DNA from: Hyphomicrobiales bacterium | GTDB lineage: Bacteria; Pseudomonadota; Alphaproteobacteria; Rhizobiales; Beijerinckiaceae | Length of the DNA stretch: 50,347 nt | Assembly: GCA_900470095.1 (NCBI GenBank) | Contig: UBZM01000072.1 | Coordinates: 1-50,347, forward strand | Reading direction: 5' to 3' | Shown here: piece after piece, positions 8,591 through 17,633 of the stretch | Position numbering within the stretch: the stretch's first letter is position 1 | Layout of the letters: each line of letters opens with the position of its first letter | Translations under genes and position numbers: made by a program | The notes under the pieces: generated by a model | Database searches by the model: none | Told to the model about the DNA's origin: nothing | Seen by the model: the letters and a program-made list of their open reading frames with translations, nothing else

Positions 8591-11500
8591 TCAATGCCGC
8601 TGGCTGAGCGTAACGACGTTGTCCTGCAGGCGCCTGACGATCAACCGCGTCACCGAGAGCGCCATGCTCGGGAACTCCGTCAGCAGAGCGACGAAGACAT
8701 CCTTGCGCAAGCGGAGCGCCGTCAGCGGCGTGGTCGCAATGACCGTTGCCGAGCGGGGATCATCCGTCACGATTCCCATTTCACCGAACAGGTTGTTGGC
8801 GTTCATAGTCGAGATGCGGACAGGCGGCCCCGACGTCTCGGACAATACGTCGGCCGAGCCCGTGATCAGCAGATAGGCGGCGTCCGACTCGTCACCCTGG
8901 TGGAAGATGACATCGCCTGCCGCGAACTCGACCCGCTCGCCAGTGAAGGCCAGCAACCGCAGGCGCACCGTGTCGACATCGGCAAAGATCGGCACGGAAC
9001 GCAGGGCACGCAGCTCGATGCTGCCAGCGTCCAGCGCATCGCTGGCAACCGCCTCGTCGGACTGAGTCTGCGTCTGAACCGCCGCGTCGGCGGAACTGAC
9101 GGAGTTGGTTCCATGGAATTCAAGACTGGCGTCGAAGCGACCCAGTTCCGCAATCTGCCGGCCGGCGACGAGAATGGTCCTCCCCCGCATGAAGGTCGTG
9201 ACACGCGCGAACAGCCTGGCAGCCTCGGCCTGGCCGAAAGACGTCAAGGCGTCGTTCAGGATCAGGATCTGCGGGCGCTTGATCAGGCAACGCGCCAAAG
9301 CGACGGCCGCCTTCGCAGCCGGGAACAGGAACTGCCCGCCATAGCCGGCCTGTTGATCAAGCCCCCAATGATAGACATCACGCTCCAGGCCCAGCTCGAT
9401 CAGGCTCTCACGGATGGCCTCGAGCGCGCGCTCCGCATCGGCGGCACTGCTGCTGGGAACACAGCCGAACAAGAGATTGTCGCGCAGTGGTGCTGCCGGG
9501 CAGTAACGGGCCGGATCGTAGAAGGCGATGGCGTCCGCCATCTCCGGACTGGCCTGCGCACGGAAGGCGTGCCGCGCGGCAAGAATACGGACTTCGTCCG
9601 CCTCGCCCAGCAGACCCAGACGATGCCGCGGCTCCGCATAGAGAAATGCCAGCGCGATCAACCGGGAGCGATCGGCCTCCCGGAGGGTGCGGGCCTCGGC
9701 CCGTCCGAGAATGACCTGATATTCCGGGAACTGGGCCGCGGAAATGAAGGAGAACTGCTCGAACAAGACGTGATCGGCCGGAAGATCGCGAAAGATCTCG
9801 AGCATGGTCGCTGCGATACGTCGCCCGATCTGGGTCAGGAGCGTGGTCAGGCCCTGCGCGTCCAGAATGGAACGAACCAGTTTGTGACTGGCCAGGCGTT
9901 CCCCGGCGAGCCCCGGATCGATGACAACACCGAACAGGATATTCTCGCCGATGGTCGCGTTTCGTGTGTATCGCTCGGGGTCGTAGGGTTCCACCGCATC
10001 GCCCGCCCCGCGTCCAATCAGCCTGGAACGAATTCTCGCACGGATCTCGGCGACCCTGTTGACGATCTCGCTTGAATCGTCCGCACTTAGTTGGCGTTGC
10101 AGGCCGAAGCGGAACACCGTTTCGGCAAGCCCGACCACACCCAGCACCTCGACCAGGAGACGTTCGAGCTCGTGCCTGCTCGCGACGCCGGCGCCGTTGA
10201 AATCGAGCGACCAGGGCTGGGCCCCGGCCTGGGCGGCAACAGGTCGGCGTAGGCCGTAGAGAATGTTGTCGCGCAGGGAAGCATCGAGAATGACAGGTTC
10301 GGCTCCGAGATAGGTCAGCGTCCGCCCTCTCCGTTCCGAGGACAACGACGCCAGAGGAATACCGGCCAGCGTCACCGCACCGTCGAACGGCGCCATGCTG
10401 CCCCCAAGCACACACGCGAAGGCCGCCGCCCCCTCCCCCGCCTTGTCGATCAGGGCGATATTCCCTCCCAAGGGCAGAGCGAATGAAACACGCTCGAGCA
10501 GCCGGTCGCCGGCCGGACCGAGCACCGTCAGGCCCCTGGCCGCGATCATGCCTTCACTAGGCACGCCCCCCTCTCCAGGGGGGGGCGCCTGCGGCAGTTC
10601 TGGCGCCGGCATATCGTCGAGCGAGAACTGCTGGGTGACCTGCTGAAACCGCGCCTCGACGTCAAGGCGCTGCTGATCCCAGTCGATCAATTCCTTCACG
10701 GGCGTCGGCAGATCACGATAGGCGGCAATGACCGCGACGAGCTGGCCGATGTCGAGCCGGCCGGTCAGGGCAAAATACCCCCCGATCGTATAGAACAGGA
10801 ATGGCGTCAGCTGGGCCAACAGGTTGTTCAGGAACTTGACCGCGAATTTGCGCCCATAGAGCTGGTAGCGGATGCCGAACAGCCTCTCGAGGCGCACTGC
10901 GACGAGTGCTTTCTCGACCGCAGAGGTTCCGTGGCAGGCAACCTCGTCAAGAGACTCGACAACCTCGCCGATCTTGCCGGCAAGAGCCCGCGACTCGATC
11001 TGGCGCTGCCGCCCAAGCCGGATCTGCTCGCGCCGCATCCGGGGAATGATCACGGCCTGCACGAGAACGATGCCTGCCGCGATCGACCCTAGCGCCAGAT
11101 TCTGCAGCAGAATGAAGATGAGCGCCGTCAACGCCTGACCACCGAGCAGAACCGGCTGGATGAAGGCATCACCGACGAAACCGCCGACCGGCTCGACCTC
11201 GTCCTTGATCACAGTTGCAGCTTCGGACGGCTTGAGCCGGCGCCGTGCCTCGGGCGTGAAACTCAGCAGCGTCGCGAAGAGGTCGGCGCGCAGCCGCTGC
11301 AGCAGCCGTTCGCCCAAGGCCCCCTTGCGCATGTTGATGACGTATTTGAAGGCGCCATTGATGAGCACCAGCAGCAGGAACAGGCCGGACAGGGCAAACA
11401 GATAGCTGATGCGGTCGAGCATGAAGCCGCTGAGGAGCTCACGGCTGCCCCCGAGCCAAGCTGGTAGTGAGAGCGAAAACCGAAAGAGCCGTGCAGTCTC

Positions 11501-11776
11501 CTGCCCACCGGAAAAGGCGCGCCCCTGGATGGCGTCCGTGATGATGTATTTCGGCAGCTCAAGCGAAAGATAATAGAAGGGAAAGGACAGCAGCACGATC
11601 GCGATGATCTGGAGCTGCTGCCGACGGCTGTTGCGCCAGATATAGGCAAACAGCCCGATTGTTGGCGCGTTCGCCTCAACCGGCGCCTGAGGCGCGGCTT
11701 GCGCTGCCGCCTGTCCTGGCCGCGAGCGCAGGCGCTGTGCTGCCTGCAGGGAGGAACCATCCGCCATGGAGCGCAT
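8591..11776 (-). CDS. ABC-exporter-like protein with degenerate ATPase and C-terminal cyclic-nucleotide-binding domain
   Basis: About 1061 residues from ATG 11776 (ATG 11767 is an alternative; a TTG at 11836 is open but less likely). Residues ~40-370 form a six-helix ABC type-1 membrane domain. The nucleotide-binding part is abnormal. Walker A is replaced by DKAGEGAAA (~444-452), lacking GKS/T; the signature is GYGGQ (~811) rather than LSGGQ; the Walker B position reads ILILND (~837), without the Asp-Glu pair. The motif that normally occurs once before the helical subdomain occurs three times: SLRDNILYG (~500), TIGENILFG (~608) and PLRDNLLFG (~763). The last ~135 residues are a CNBD with phosphate-binding-cassette residues FGEMGIVTDDPRSA. 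ATP hydrolysis looks unlikely, and the substrate is unknown. It ends 21 bases from bkdR, convergently. Confidence 0.85.
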   Translation of the reverse strand: MRSMADGSSLQAAQRLRSRPGQAAAQAAPQAPVEANAPTIGLFAYIWRNSRRQQLQIIAIVLLSFPFYYLSLELPKYIITDAIQGRAFSGGQETARLFRFSLSLPAWLGGSRELLSGFMLDRISYLFALSGLFLLLVLINGAFKYVINMRKGALGERLLQRLRADLFATLLSFTPEARRRLKPSEAATVIKDEVEPVGGFVGDAFIQPVLLGGQALTALIFILLQNLALGSIAAGIVLVQAVIIPRMRREQIRLGRQRQIESRALAGKIGEVVESLDEVACHGTSAVEKALVAVRLERLFGIRYQLYGRKFAVKFLNNLLAQLTPFLFYTIGGYFALTGRLDIGQLVAVIAAYRDLPTPVKELIDWDQQRLDVEARFQQVTQQFSLDDMPAPELPQAPPPGEGGVPSEGMIAARGLTVLGPAGDRLLERVSFALPLGGNIALIDKAGEGAAAFACVLGGSMAPFDGAVTLAGIPLASLSSERRGRTLTYLGAEPVILDASLRDNILYGLRRPVAAQAGAQPWSLDFNGAGVASRHELERLLVEVLGVVGLAETVFRFGLQRQLSADDSSEIVNRVAEIRARIRSRLIGRGAGDAVEPYDPERYTRNATIGENILFGVVIDPGLAGERLASHKLVRSILDAQGLTTLLTQIGRRIAATMLEIFRDLPADHVLFEQFSFISAAQFPEYQVILGRAEARTLREADRSRLIALAFLYAEPRHRLGLLGEADEVRILAARHAFRAQASPEMADAIAFYDPARYCPAAPLRDNLLFGCVPSSSAADAERALEAIRESLIELGLERDVYHWGLDQQAGYGGQFLFPAAKAAVALARCLIKRPQILILNDALTSFGQAEAARLFARVTTFMRGRTILVAGRQIAELGRFDASLEFHGTNSVSSADAAVQTQTQSDEAVASDALDAGSIELRALRSVPIFADVDTVRLRLLAFTGERVEFAAGDVIFHQGDESDAAYLLITGSADVLSETSGPPVRISTMNANNLFGEMGIVTDDPRSATVIATTPLTALRLRKDVFVALLTEFPSMALSVTRLIVRRLQDNVVTLSQRH

Positions 11777-11857
11777 CCGGCCTGTGATGTGAGCGCTGCG
11801 CTCCAGCGTACCGCAATTTTCGCGTGTTGCGGACAATAGCTTCCCTGCGCCTGCGCA

Positions 11858-12163
11858 TCAGTTCAGCGTATCCGTCTCCCCCCAGGGGCGCGGAGCATGC
11901 CGGCTCAGCGGCCCCCACTGAGCAGCCTCTGCATGGGTCAGTCCGATATCGTTCAACGTGTGCTCATCCATTGCAACGGCCTGCGACTGCCCGCGCTGCG
12001 GGCCAAAGGCCAGCGCCAGTGACGTGACCAGCGCACGGCTCACGCGCGTGACCTTGCCAAGGAAGGGGCATTCGCCCGCCTGCGTCACTGTCTCGGGCTC
12101 GTGCAGAGGCTCGAGGGAGGTTGTCCTGAACGGCGCGGAATGGGTGTTGGCGGTGTGGTGCAC
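11858..12163 (-). CDS. Small DUF1127-like protein
   Basis: A 101-residue frame from GTG 12163, chosen because GGGAG stands 7 bases upstream; another GTG lies at 12193. The C-terminal part has the amphipathic pattern of DUF1127/YjiS-like proteins: a hydrophobic helix (ALVTSLALAFG) followed by AMDEHTLNDIGLTHAEAAQWG, close to the usual L-D-D-x-x-L-x-D-I-G-L-x-R-A-E core. Such small Arg-rich or Gln-rich proteins are abundant in alphaproteobacteria; some bind RNA or affect phosphate and carbon metabolism. The role here is unknown. Its 5' end faces the Crp-family gene across a shared control region holding a Crp-type site. Confidence 0.6.
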   Translation of the reverse strand: MHHTANTHSAPFRTTSLEPLHEPETVTQAGECPFLGKVTRVSRALVTSLALAFGPQRGQSQAVAMDEHTLNDIGLTHAEAAQWGPLSRHAPRPWGETDTLN

Positions 12164-12260
12164 GGCATGACTCCCGTTCGGAGCGGCACACACAGCGACT
12201 GCGGACTGCAGTCGCAGCGGCCTTCGGGCGGGGGTTTTCGGCCGTTCTCATGCTATCTTC

Positions 12261-12276
12261 TGTGAAACAGGTCACA
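12261..12276. promoter_or_regulatory. Crp-type operator TGTGA-N6-TCACA
   Basis: TGTGAAACAGGTCACA matches the CRP half-sites perfectly with the correct 6-base spacer. It lies between divergent genes: 47 bases before the Crp-family start (12324) and about 100 bases from the DUF1127-like start (12163). It probably serves autoregulation and control of the small gene. The neighbouring regulator carries the CRP recognition residues (Arg-Glu-x-x-x-Arg). Confidence 0.75.
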
Positions 12277-12323
12277 TAGGCGTCAGCTTTTCGCAGCAAT
12301 GGAGAGAACAGGAGTACTGACGA

Positions 12324-13007
12324 ATGCGCAGCGCGCCGCATCTGGTCGTTCGGCTTCTATCGGTGAATCCGTTCTTCGCGGGGCTTGCTCACGATGCCCT
12401 GGTCAAGATCGCCGCAATTTGCCTTCCGAGGCATTTGGCACCGCACGAGGTCCTGTTCCTGAAGGGCGATCCCGGCGATGGCCTCTACGCCATCCGGCAT
12501 GGCCGGATCCGAATTGGCACCATGGACGATGCAGGACAGCAGTTGACGATGAATCTGCTGGGAGGGGGCGACGTCTTCGGGGAGATCGCCCTCCTCGACG
12601 GTCGCGCGCGCAGCGCCGACGCCATCGCGCTGGAAGATACCGAGATGTTCTTCGTGCCGCGGCGCGACTTCCTGAATCTGCTCGACAACGAGCCCCTGAT
12701 TGCAATCCGGCTGATCGAATTGCTCTGCGAGCGTCTGCGCGGCATGAGCGAGCGCATGGAGGACACGGCCTTCCTGCCCGCCGCCTCCCGGCTGGCGCGC
12801 CGCATCGATGTGCTGATTACCGACTATGGCAGCGAGCTGCATATTTCCCAGGAAGAACTGGCGGCGCTGACCGGGGTCACCCGGGAGACCGTGAACCGCC
12901 AGCTACAGCGCTGGAAAGAGGTCGGCCTTCTCTCCCTTGGGCGGGGTCGCCTCGTGATCCATAATGTCGACGGCTTCCGGCGTTTGGCGAAGACCGGAGC
13001 GATCTGA
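12324..13007 (+). CDS. Crp/Fnr-family transcription regulator, CRP-like specificity
   Basis: A 227-residue regulator with an N-terminal cNMP-binding beta-barrel (10-115) and C-terminal Crp HTH (150-220). The phosphate-binding cassette FGEIALLDGRARSA (85-98) keeps the Gly-Glu...Arg-Ser residues that contact cAMP in CRP. There is no Cys cluster at the N-terminus, so it is not an oxygen-sensing FNR. The recognition helix TRETVNR (R187, E188, R192) aligns with R180/E181/R185 of E. coli CRP and predicts TGTGA half-sites. Two perfect sites occur, at 12261 and 13263, one before this gene. AGGAG lies 9 bases before ATG 12324. Whether the ligand is cAMP is inferred. Confidence 0.93.
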   Translation: MRSAPHLVVRLLSVNPFFAGLAHDALVKIAAICLPRHLAPHEVLFLKGDPGDGLYAIRHGRIRIGTMDDAGQQLTMNLLGGGDVFGEIALLDGRARSADAIALEDTEMFFVPRRDFLNLLDNEPLIAIRLIELLCERLRGMSERMEDTAFLPAASRLARRIDVLITDYGSELHISQEELAALTGVTRETVNRQLQRWKEVGLLSLGRGRLVIHNVDGFRRLAKTGAI

Positions 13008-13337
13008 ACACAGAGGAGCGTGCCTGCCCTTCCTTCCGTTTCCCGATTGCCGTGCAGATCACGGCAACCGGCAACCGCATCGATGTCGCCGGCCGCCTGA
13101 TGGACGCCGCCAAGGAGCCAGGCGCTGCTGTTCCAGCAGAACTTTTCGTCGCATCCGGCGATATCCGGAAGCGCCAACACGTCCCGACAGCAATCGCACG
13201 ATCGAGCTTCGCGGCTGGCACAAGCGTATCTCCGTCGCGCTGTGGCGCGTGCGGCTGCGTTCTGTGATCCAGATCACAGAACGCAGCCGCCATTCCGGAA
13301 AGGGTTGGGCAATAGTCGCCATACAGGGGGAGCGGTC
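13008..13337. other. 330-base intergenic stretch after the Crp-family gene
   Basis: No convincing gene. A 71-codon frame from GTG 13052 to 13267 has no recognisable domain and runs into the palindrome. The notable content is the 40-base palindrome at 13251-13290 with its central Crp-type site, followed by the ribosome-binding site of the methyltransferase (GGGGGAG before 13338). Confidence 0.6.
13251..13290. promoter_or_regulatory. 40-base near-perfect palindrome enclosing a Crp-type operator
   Basis: Two 19-base arms (13251-13269 and 13272-13290) are exact reverse complements around the two bases CA. The centre, 13263-13278, reads TGTGATCCAGATCACA, a perfect TGTGA-N6-TCACA site. It ends 47 bases before the methyltransferase start. 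The outer arms (GCGGCTGCGT and ACGCAGCCGC) go well beyond what a Crp dimer needs, so the element may also fold as a hairpin in RNA. There is no T-run after it. Confidence 0.8.
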
Positions 13338-14276
13338 ATGGCCAAGTACAGGGCGGTACTTCCGCAAGTCCTGACGCAGGAATTCCTCACCGACGGCGGA
13401 CTGGAGACGACACTTACCTATCGTGATGGCCTTGAATTGCCGTTCTTCGCCGCCTTCCCGCTCGTCCGCAGCGAAGAGGGCCGGGCCCGCCTCAAGGCTT
13501 ATTTCCTGCCCTATCTCACGCTCGCCGCCGAGTACGGCAAAGGCTTCATTCTGGATACGCCGACCTGGCGCGCCAACCCCGATTGGGGGCGCAAGCTGGA
13601 CTACTCGTGCACCATGCTCGAGGAGGTTCAGAGAGCCTCGGTTCGACTGGCGATGGAGCTGCGTCCTCACTACGAAACCTGCGATTCAAGGATCGTGATC
13701 AACGGCGTGATCGGGCCCCGTGGGGACGGTTACCGGATCGATACGCGCATGAACGCGCGGCAGGCGCAGCTCTACCACCAAGAGCAGGTCAAGACCTTCG
13801 CCCGCACCGAAGCGGACATGGTGAGCGCCATCACGATGACCTACAGCAACGAGGCAATCGGCATCGCCGCCGCTGCGCAGGCTCACCGAATGCCCGTCGT
13901 GGTCTCCTTCACCGTCGAAACGGACGGCAGGCTCCCGAGCGGAGAGACCTTGGGCCATGCGATCGAGCGCGTCGATGAGGCGACCGAGGCCTATCCCCTC
14001 TACTACATGATCAACTGTGCGCATCCCCTGCATTTCGAGCGGGTGATCTCCGGCAGCGCGCCCTGGCTCGACAGGATCGGGGGCTTGAGGGCGAACGCCT
14101 CGACCTTGAGCCACACCGAACTCGACATGGCGACCGAACTCGATGCCGGCGATCCGCTCGATCTCGCCCATCGCTATCGCGGCCTGCGCAAGCGGCTCAA
14201 GAATGCCCGCGTGCTCGGAGGCTGCTGCGGCACCGACCTGCGCCATGTCAGGGCGATCTGCTATGCCTGTCTGTAG
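13338..14276 (+). CDS. Homocysteine S-methyltransferase-family protein
   Basis: A 312-residue TIM-barrel enzyme of the betaine/S-methylmethionine-homocysteine methyltransferase family. The Zn ligands are visible as C227 in YMINCAHP and the Cys pair C296/C297 in GGCCGTD near the C-terminus. The N-terminal FLTDGGLETTL is the family hallmark. The methyl donor is not determined; S-methylmethionine or betaine are the usual ones, and there is no cobalamin domain. The start is ATG 13338, preceded by GGGGGAG. The palindromic Crp-type site lies just upstream and suggests control by the neighbouring regulator. Confidence 0.88.
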   Translation: MAKYRAVLPQVLTQEFLTDGGLETTLTYRDGLELPFFAAFPLVRSEEGRARLKAYFLPYLTLAAEYGKGFILDTPTWRANPDWGRKLDYSCTMLEEVQRASVRLAMELRPHYETCDSRIVINGVIGPRGDGYRIDTRMNARQAQLYHQEQVKTFARTEADMVSAITMTYSNEAIGIAAAAQAHRMPVVVSFTVETDGRLPSGETLGHAIERVDEATEAYPLYYMINCAHPLHFERVISGSAPWLDRIGGLRANASTLSHTELDMATELDAGDPLDLAHRYRGLRKRLKNARVLGGCCGTDLRHVRAICYACL

Positions 14277-14327
14277 CAGAGGCTCGATATCGGGTCATCG
14301 GAAGCCTGCAGGCAGGATGAAGCCGGC

Positions 14328-17300
14328 TCACGATGCCACCCGGTCGGAGACGCGGGAGGGGGCTGAGGCGGCGCCCCCGCGCCGCAGGGCGCGCGACACA
14401 GACCCCGCCAGATCGTCAAACCGTGACAGCGCGCCCAGGCGTGCCTGAATCGCGGGATCAGCTCGGTTCGCGCCCAGGTAGTCCTGTAGGGAAACCAAAC
14501 AGCGGTGCTCGAGCACGGGAGAGTTCAGTTGCCTCGCCTTCTCTGCCGCGGAGCGCAACGCCGCCTCCGCGCTTTGTTGCGCCCCTGTGCCCGCCACCAT
14601 GATGCGGGCCTGGATCCGATCCAACTCTGGTTCCAGCCACTGCGAGCCGCTCCGCGACATCAGCGCAATCGCACGCCCACACGATGCCTCCGCCTCCGCA
14701 ACTTGGCCCAGCTGAAGCTGGGCTTCCGCAAGATTGCCGAGATAACCGGAGAGCGACAGCACGTAGCCGACGCGTTCGAATGCGCCGATCGCCCTCTGCA
14801 TGGTTGCCGCGCCGCGCGCGAGATCGCCCTTCTGGCAAAGCCCCCAGCCAAGGAATGCCGCGCCATGAGCCCGGAACCCGGCGAGCCCATGCTGCTCAGA
14901 CAAGGCCACCAGCCGCCCTGCCTCCTGCATCAGCTCATTGGTTGCGCCCGACAGCCCGAAGACCCAGCCACCGACATAGGACATCGGAATCGCCGCGGAA
15001 TGGGGGTGCCGCAAGGCGTCCGCGGAACGAAGCGCATCGATGCCAATACCCAGGGCCTCATCGACATTGCCAAGACAGAAATGGGCGAGGCTCAGCAATG
15101 ACCTGGTGTGAATCTCCGTGTTCTGGCCGAACATGAATGTGCTGGCCTCGTCGCGATCGCGCTCTCCGATGAGCAGGGAGCGTTCCAGGTGCTCGATCGC
15201 CTCGTCGGCCTGGCCCTGGCCGAGCCGCACCATGCCAATCAAACGGTGCCCGATGGCTCGGCCGGAACCATAGTCCGCACGCTCGGAGCGATCGAGGAAG
15301 TTCTGGGCCAGCGACGCGGCTTCAGGCACGTCGCCGCTGCAATTGGCGAAGGTGAACTTTCCGAACAGGAACGGAAACATCAATGCGGATGGCTCGTCCT
15401 CGCTGCAAAGCTCCAACCCGCGCTTGCAGCATTGCAGCAAGCCTGCCGATGTCGGCCCTTGCGCTGCGGTGATGGAACCGACCAGCGCCGCCTGAAGGCC
15501 GCGCTCGAGCGTCGTCCGCGCCATCTCGTCCGGCAATTTGTCGAGCAGGGACAGGCCGTGGCGAATATGCCCGATGGCCTCGATATGGGCAGAACGCTGT
15601 CCGGCGCTCGCCCCAGCCCTGAGCCAGGCCTGCACCGCCTCCTGGTACCGGCCCGCCTCGGTGAGATGGTGCGCCGTGACCTCGGGCAGGGGGATATCGA
15701 CGCCGTCCCCCTGATCGAGCAGGCCCAGAATGCGGTCGTGGATCGCGCGCCGTTCGGTGGCGAGCATCGATTCATGAGCCATGCGCTGAAGCAACGAATG
15801 CCTGAACTCATAGCGGATTTCCCCACCTATGCGCTTTGGGAGGAGAATCTCGGCATCGACCAGCGCCTCGACAGGTGCGATCACCTCCCCGATGCCCTTC
15901 TCCAGGACATGGGCGAGGAATACCGGGGTGAAGGACCGGCCGATACAGGCCGCGGCCTGCACCACGGGGCGCGCGCCCGGACGCCGATCGAGCCGCTCGG
16001 ACATGAGTTCCGCAAGGAGAAGCGGGACATTCGACGGCTTGCGGATGGGGTGAGGCGTCTGGATGTGTTCGTCGATCAGAGAGAGCACGAACTGCTCGAC
16101 AAAGAGCGGAACGCCCTCGGCCGCAGCAACCGCTTGTGCGATCTTCTCGGGAGGCAGCTCCTCCGAGCCCGGAATCGCGTGCGCCAGCGCGAGGCTCTGC
16201 TCGCCTGACAGCGGCTCCAGCGTCACAGTTTCGTCAGGCTCCGGCAACCCCTCAGCGCGCGGGAACGGCCGTGCGGTCGCCACGACCATCAGCGCCTCAT
16301 CACTCCCGGCCACCAGGAGTTCCCGCAAGAGCTCTGCCGAGGACGGGTCGAGCCAATGCGCGTCCTCAATCACCACAAGGGTCGGCTGTCGGCGGGCTGT
16401 GCGCACGATCACCGAGATGACGAATTCATATTGCTTGCGCTTGAACAGCGTCGGGGCTGGGGCAAACTGCTCGCGGATCCCGGTTGCAGCGAGGCCGATC
16501 AGGCTTGCCAGTATTTCATTGTTCTCCGGCGTGTTGAGGCCGATTTCGTCAAGAACGGCGCCGATCTTCGCTCCGCGAACCGTGTTGTCGTCCTCGAACT
16601 TGAGACCAGCCCGTGCCCAGAGGAAGCTCGCGACGGGGTAGAGCGGCGTGCTGGCGAACAGCTCATGGCAATAGGTCATGTAGATCGCTGCATCGGACAG
16701 CGCGGGATGACCGCAGATCTCCGTAATGACCTTCGTCTTCCCGACTCCGGCATCCGCAGTCACGAGAACGAACTGTGCCCGCTTGTCGCTTGTCGCGCCG
16801 GTCCAGCGCGCAAGGATACGCTGCAAATGGTTTTCCCGACCGGCAACAATCGGAATGCGGCTGGAGACGCTGCTCCGACGCCGCGCCGTTCCCAAGCGCT
16901 CTCGGGCAATCTCGAAGACCTCGATCTCACGCGAAAGGCCGCGGATGGGCCTTGCCCCGAGGGCTTTGACTTCGAACAGGCCGGCGGTGAGGTCGGTGAC
17001 TTCCCGGGTCGCCACCACGGTTCCAGGCGCGGCCTCAGCCTGCAACCGCGCCGCGAGATTGATGGCCTCGCCCACTGCACCAAGTTCGCTGGAGCCGCTG
17101 CTCAGCCGGGCCGGTGCCATCACGACCAGGCCTGTGTGAACGCCGATGCGCGCCGCGATGTCCGGAACGGTACCATCCTCGACGGCCGTGTTCAGCGTCT
17201 TGATCCGCCCCATCAGCTCGAGGGAGGCACGAACGGCCCGTTCTGCGTCGTTCTCGCGGGCCGTGGGATAGCCAAAGAAGATGAGGACGCCGTCGCCCGT

Positions 17301-17495
17301 GTAACTCGCGACGAAGCCGCCATAGCGCTCCATCGTCGTCAGGGTCAGTTGTTGGTAGCGGCGCTGAACAAGCCGCAGCTCCTCCGGATCAAGCTGCTCC
17401 GACAATTGGGTGTAACCGACGAGGTCGACGAAGACGATCGTGACGTACCGCCTCTCGGACACATGTTTTCGAGGCTCGGTTTCGTTCATCGCCAT
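14328..17495 (-). CDS. Class III adenylate/guanylate cyclase fused to AAA ATPase and TPR-like repeats
   Basis: A 1055-residue cytoplasmic multidomain protein. Residues 14-200 are a class III cyclase domain: metal-binding D24 (VFVDLVGYT) and D68 (SYTGDGVLIFFG), and the transition-state Asn/Arg in EAINLAARLQ. Residues ~220-600 are a STAND-like AAA ATPase with P-loop ADAGVGKTK and Walker B TLVVIEDAHWLD. The rest is helical, TPR-like (for example EAVQAWLRAGASAGQRSAH, AEASCGRAIALMSRSGS). This architecture is widespread in Rhizobiales and actinobacteria, usually with no known input. AGGAG lies 8 bases before ATG 17495. It could supply the cyclic nucleotide sensed by the Crp-family and ABC-CNBD proteins nearby; that link is inferred from proximity. 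Confidence 0.92.
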   Translation of the reverse strand: MAMNETEPRKHVSERRYVTIVFVDLVGYTQLSEQLDPEELRLVQRRYQQLTLTTMERYGGFVASYTGDGVLIFFGYPTARENDAERAVRASLELMGRIKTLNTAVEDGTVPDIAARIGVHTGLVVMAPARLSSGSSELGAVGEAINLAARLQAEAAPGTVVATREVTDLTAGLFEVKALGARPIRGLSREIEVFEIARERLGTARRRSSVSSRIPIVAGRENHLQRILARWTGATSDKRAQFVLVTADAGVGKTKVITEICGHPALSDAAIYMTYCHELFASTPLYPVASFLWARAGLKFEDDNTVRGAKIGAVLDEIGLNTPENNEILASLIGLAATGIREQFAPAPTLFKRKQYEFVISVIVRTARRQPTLVVIEDAHWLDPSSAELLRELLVAGSDEALMVVATARPFPRAEGLPEPDETVTLEPLSGEQSLALAHAIPGSEELPPEKIAQAVAAAEGVPLFVEQFVLSLIDEHIQTPHPIRKPSNVPLLLAELMSERLDRRPGARPVVQAAACIGRSFTPVFLAHVLEKGIGEVIAPVEALVDAEILLPKRIGGEIRYEFRHSLLQRMAHESMLATERRAIHDRILGLLDQGDGVDIPLPEVTAHHLTEAGRYQEAVQAWLRAGASAGQRSAHIEAIGHIRHGLSLLDKLPDEMARTTLERGLQAALVGSITAAQGPTSAGLLQCCKRGLELCSEDEPSALMFPFLFGKFTFANCSGDVPEAASLAQNFLDRSERADYGSGRAIGHRLIGMVRLGQGQADEAIEHLERSLLIGERDRDEASTFMFGQNTEIHTRSLLSLAHFCLGNVDEALGIGIDALRSADALRHPHSAAIPMSYVGGWVFGLSGATNELMQEAGRLVALSEQHGLAGFRAHGAAFLGWGLCQKGDLARGAATMQRAIGAFERVGYVLSLSGYLGNLAEAQLQLGQVAEAEASCGRAIALMSRSGSQWLEPELDRIQARIMVAGTGAQQSAEAALRSAAEKARQLNSPVLEHRCLVSLQDYLGANRADPAIQARLGALSRFDDLAGSVSRALRRGGAASAPSRVSDRVAS

Positions 17496-17633
17496 CGCAC
17501 AGGCTCCTGTGTCGCAAACGCCGGCGCTCGATTATTGTCGAGTCAATTTGAATATGGCCGCATATCGGCATAGAGTGAAGTCATTACGCAGCTGTATCTA
17601 TTTTTTCAGCCAGTATACGGGGGCCGACCGATC

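Noticed and set aside
13052..13267. 71-codon frame between the Crp and methyltransferase genes
   Set aside because: GTG start with no ribosome-binding site, runs into the operator palindrome and has no recognisable domain.
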